Of a stretch of 64,000 nucleotides of DNA, positions 61,362 to 64,000 are shown piece by piece. Position numbers and translations under genes: made by a program. Under the pieces are notes generated by a model that was not told the origin of the DNA, made no database searches, and was given only the letters and a program-made list of their open reading frames with translations. Within the stretch, counting starts at the first letter, position 1, and each line of letters opens with the position of its first letter. Source of the DNA: Curtobacterium flaccumfaciens (lineage in GTDB: Bacteria > Actinomycetota > Actinomycetes > Actinomycetales > Microbacteriaceae); the NCBI RefSeq assembly GCF_004361695.1, contig NZ_SNVW01000015.1, positions 1-64,000 on the forward strand, read 5' to 3'.

Positions 61362-61451
61362 CCGGCACCGGAACCGCGCGGCTCGTCCGCAGAACGCACG
61401 GCCCCCGGTCTGGGAGCAGACAACGGCCCGTCCTTCCGATGGGATGGTCGG

Positions 61452-62084
61452 ATGGATCACGAGCAGGACGCGTCGCTCGAGGACGAACAGTCCATCGCCG
61501 AGCGCATCGTCCGCGGAGCAATCCGCGCCTACCGTCTGCACCCTTTCGACGACGTGGACGCATCGGTGGTCGCCGAGGTCGCGGGCGTCGGGCTCGACGT
61601 GGTCGAACGGCTCTTCCCCACCTGGGACGCGCTGCTCCTCGTGACGTACGACCGCTGGACGCAGCTCCGCGGTACCCGTCGGAAGAACCCACCGAGCTGC
61701 ACGATCGCGTTCGTCCGGATGACCCTCGCCGAGGACGTGGCCGACCCGGGCCTCGTGCGGGTGCTCGCCGGCGTGATCACGATCGCCGCGGCCGACACCC
61801 GCTTCGCCGAGCTGTTCCGGAAGCGTTTCGAGGAGTACGTCGCGCAGCTCGAGACCGGACTCCAGCGTGACGTCGACGCCGGCAACGAACGCCTGGCCAT
61901 CCCCGCGTACCAGGCGGCCACGCAGCTGCTCGCCGTGTACGAGGGGCTGCAGATCCAGATGCTCGTCCGGCCGCACCTCGATGTGCTGGTGGAGTACGAC
62001 CGCGCCGTCCGCACCCTGCGCCAGGGCTGGCGCGAGCGCGAGGTGCCCGCCTGGGACCTCGACGAGGTCGTGCTGACGAGCTAG
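61452..62084 (+). CDS. TetR-family regulator
   Basis: 210 residues. N-terminal helices SIAERIVRGAIRAYRLHPFDDVDASVVAEVAGVGLDVVERLFPTWDALLLV replace a classical TetR helix-turn-helix; the rest is a helical ligand-binding domain. 90 bp downstream of pnuC on the same strand and convergent with the ABC-2 exporter genes. Target unknown. Confidence 0.75.
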   Translation: MDHEQDASLEDEQSIAERIVRGAIRAYRLHPFDDVDASVVAEVAGVGLDVVERLFPTWDALLLVTYDRWTQLRGTRRKNPPSCTIAFVRMTLAEDVADPGLVRVLAGVITIAAADTRFAELFRKRFEEYVAQLETGLQRDVDAGNERLAIPAYQAATQLLAVYEGLQIQMLVRPHLDVLVEYDRAVRTLRQGWREREVPAWDLDEVVLTS

Positions 62085-62094
62085 CCCACCAGGC

Positions 62095-63315
62095 TCAGCG
62101 CGAGCGGGGCCGCCGCCACGACGCGATCTGCCGCAGCGTCACCTTCGACCCGTACTGGGCGACCGAGTGCCGGAACAGGTACTCCGCGAACCAGAGCAGC
62201 AGCCCGGCGACGACGAACACCTCGACGATGCACACCACCGACTCGGTGACGCTGAGGGAACCGACGGCGTTCCGCACCATCGCGGTGATCGGCGTGAACG
62301 TCGGGAAGTACGTGAAGAACCCGGCGATCGGCGACGTCGGCGTGGTCATCACGAAGAACGCGGCGTAGATCGGGATGATCAGCGCGAAGATCGCCGCGGA
62401 CTGCAGCGCCGAGGCGTCCTTGATCGACGGCACGGCGGCGCCGACGGCCACGAACAGGCCGGATGCCAGCAGCACCCCGCCGATGAGCAGCAGTGCCCCG
62501 ACGGTCATCCGCCACGGGTCGATGACGAGACCGCCCAGGCGCGCGGCGATGAGCGGCAGGAGCGCCACCAGTCCGACGAGTCCGGGGACGACGAAGACCC
62601 CGACCTGGACGAACCCGACGAGCAGCATCGCGATGACCTTGCCGCGGATGAGGTCACCGGCGGTCACCGTGGTGAGGATCATCTCGGAGATCCGGTTCTC
62701 CTTCTCCTCGACCACGACGGTCACCATCCGGGCGGCGAGCAGGATGACGAGCCCGAAGAACGCGGCCACGAAGACGAACGGCGGCACGATGGACAGCCAC
62801 CCCGGCGCGACCTCGCCGTCGGCGTAGGTGGTGAGATCGGTGTCCGGCGGCGTCCGCAGCAGGTGCACGGTCTCGGGGTCGTCGACCGTCGCCGCGACGC
62901 TCTGCTCGAGCACCTGCTCGGCGAGCGACGAGTAGCCACCGTTGCCGAAGAGCCCGCGGTCGGCGGCCTCGATCCGGATCGGCGTCGTCGACGGTGACGT
63001 GGGGAAGGTGATGAAGGCGTCGAGCCGCCCGTCGCGCACCGCTGCGCGGTCGGCCGCGGGGTCGCTCGACGGCGAACCGCCCCACTTGTGCGCGACCTTC
63101 TCGGACACGAGCCCGGAGTCGTCGACGTAGTGGAACGGGGTCCGCGCCGCCGAGGAGCTCGACATCACCGAGTCGGTGCCCGCGGCCTGCCCGACGCCGA
63201 CGAGCAGCGAGACGACCACGATGACGACGGGCAGTGCGAGGGTGCCGATCCAGAATGCGGGCTTCTTCACCGCGCGGACGAACTCGAACCGGACGACGGT
63301 CCCGAGGCGGCTCAC
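62095..63315 (-). CDS. ABC-2 type exporter permease (NatB/YhaP-like)
   Basis: 406-residue membrane protein: one N-terminal span (FWIGTLALPVVIVVVSLLVGVG), a large extracytoplasmic domain (about 45-190), then five or six spans. The segment VTVVVEEKENRISEMILTTVTAGDLIRGKVIAMLLVG is typical of the NatB/ABC-2_3 family. GTG start overlaps the ATPase stop. Exports an ion, drug or lipid; unknown. Confidence 0.9.
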   Translation of the reverse strand: MSRLGTVVRFEFVRAVKKPAFWIGTLALPVVIVVVSLLVGVGQAAGTDSVMSSSSAARTPFHYVDDSGLVSEKVAHKWGGSPSSDPAADRAAVRDGRLDAFITFPTSPSTTPIRIEAADRGLFGNGGYSSLAEQVLEQSVAATVDDPETVHLLRTPPDTDLTTYADGEVAPGWLSIVPPFVFVAAFFGLVILLAARMVTVVVEEKENRISEMILTTVTAGDLIRGKVIAMLLVGFVQVGVFVVPGLVGLVALLPLIAARLGGLVIDPWRMTVGALLLIGGVLLASGLFVAVGAAVPSIKDASALQSAAIFALIIPIYAAFFVMTTPTSPIAGFFTYFPTFTPITAMVRNAVGSLSVTESVVCIVEVFVVAGLLLWFAEYLFRHSVAQYGSKVTLRQIASWRRPRSR

Positions 63316-64000
63316 GCGGCGACCCCGGCGTCGGCGTCGTGCCCGTAGACCTGCACGAAGATCTCGTCGAGGGGGATCCGCCGCATCTCGAACGCGGTGA
63401 CGTGCACGCCGGCGGCGACGAGCGTCGCGAGGATGTCCGACCCGTCGGCCGCCGCGGCCTCGGTCGGGACGAGGTAGGCGACGTGCCCCTCGTGGCGGGC
63501 GAGTCGGTAGAGCGGGGACCGCGGGACGGTGCCGTCGAGGCCGACGCGGGCGACCGCGCCACCGAAGGCGTCCTGCACGTCGGGGATGGTGCCGTACGCG
63601 GCCGCGGTGCCGTCCTTGAGCAGGAGGATGCGATCGCAGAGCCGTTCGACCTCGTCCATGTGGTGCGTGACGAGGATGACCGTCGCGCCGTCGGCCTTCC
63701 GCTCGTCGACCAGGTCGAGCAGCAGCCGGCGGTTCACCGGGTCGAGGCCCTTCGTCGGCTCGTCGAGGATGAGCAGGCGAGGGCGGTCCATGATCGTGAT
63801 GCCGAGCTGCACCTTCTGCTGCTGCCCGCCCGACAGCTTGTCGACGCGGAGCTTCGCGCGGTCGGCGAGACCGACCCGGGCGAGGTAGTCCATGCTCCAC
63901 GCGGTGGCCTCGGCCCCGCGGAGCCCCCGGAGTCGCCCGAAGTAGGACATCACGTCGATGACGGACTCCTTGCGGTAGAGCCCGCGTTCCTCCGGCAGGT
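63312..64000 (-). CDS. ABC transporter ATPase, N-terminus cut by window edge
   Basis: Partner ATPase of the ABC-2 exporter, incomplete: the Walker A part lies beyond the right edge. Visible are the signature DKLSGGQQQKVQLGITIM, Walker [14 protein letters not shown] and switch His in VILVTHHMDEVERL. The C-terminal part (DAFGGAVARVGLDGTVP...MRRIPLDEIFVQVYGHD) belongs to the NatA/YhaQ-like family. The frame runs to the edge (PEERGLYRKES). Confidence 0.92.
   Translation of the reverse strand, partial: LPEERGLYRKESVIDVMSYFGRLRGLRGAEATAWSMDYLARVGLADRAKLRVDKLSGGQQQKVQLGITIMDRPRLLILDEPTKGLDPVNRRLLLDLVDERKADGATVILVTHHMDEVERLCDRILLLKDGTAAAYGTIPDVQDAFGGAVARVGLDGTVPRSPLYRLARHEGHVAYLVPTEAAAADGSDILATLVAAGVHVTAFEMRRIPLDEIFVQVYGHDADAGVAA

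Overview
The window is high-GC (about 70%), densely coding DNA with many GTG/TTG starts, ATGA/GTGA gene overlaps, Tat/Sec lipoprotein binding proteins and carbohydrate ABC importers that carry no ATPase of their own. This points to an actinobacterium, most likely a plant-associated Microbacteriaceae; Curtobacterium is my best guess from gene content, not from any database search. I see no rRNA, tRNA, CRISPR array, insertion sequence or phage gene. The final gene is cut by the right edge of the window.

Layout. (1) 164-5251: a CUT1 sugar importer divergent from a GH51 alpha-L-arabinofuranosidase. (2) 5711-12621: a LacI regulator divergent from a second CUT1 importer and a GH35 beta-galactosidase. 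(3) 12765-17241: small proteins, a TetR/DoxX pair, a PRISE-type reductase, a DUF2256/DUF3253 protein and a GH13 alpha-amylase-family enzyme. (4) 17311-22495: a chvE-mmsA-mmsB monosaccharide importer divergent from a LacI regulator. (5) 22654-29126: a third CUT1 importer with a GH127 beta-L-arabinofuranosidase and its own LacI regulator. (6) 29451-34732: an araB-like kinase, araD, araA and an alditol oxidase in one operon. (7) 34851-41736: two unknown proteins and a dipeptide-type ABC transporter. (8) 41849-56541: accessory genes including a MazG-like protein, an Eis-like acetyltransferase, a VOC/HxlR pair, a CmtR-type metal sensor with a CDF transporter, an SDR/TetR pair, an NlpC/P60 protein with a seven-repeat lectin-like propeller, an ECF sigma factor, a barstar-like protein and an isochorismatase-like hydrolase. 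(9) 56783-60331: an operon of three SipW-dependent (TasA/camelysin-like) surface proteins, a SipW-type signal peptidase and an unknown protein. (10) 60696-64000: pnuC, a TetR regulator and an ABC-2 exporter.

How it fits together. Modules 1, 4 and 6 share an exact 12-bp palindrome, GTGAGCGCTCAC, in five copies upstream of the transported-arabinoside, monosaccharide-uptake and arabinose-catabolism genes. This is the core of the ideal lac operator. The LacI-family protein at 21446-22495 keeps the Gln and Arg of the LacI recognition helix and is the likely arabinose regulator. All glycosidases (GH51, GH35, GH127) lack signal peptides, so the strategy appears to be import of plant cell-wall oligosaccharides followed by intracellular cleavage.

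A second theme is a set of long perfect or near-perfect hairpins at gene ends and inside operons, falling into several sequence families. One family (core CTGGAGGCGCG...CGCGCCTCCAG) recurs across the window and also occurs inside two reading frames as in-frame insert-like segments.
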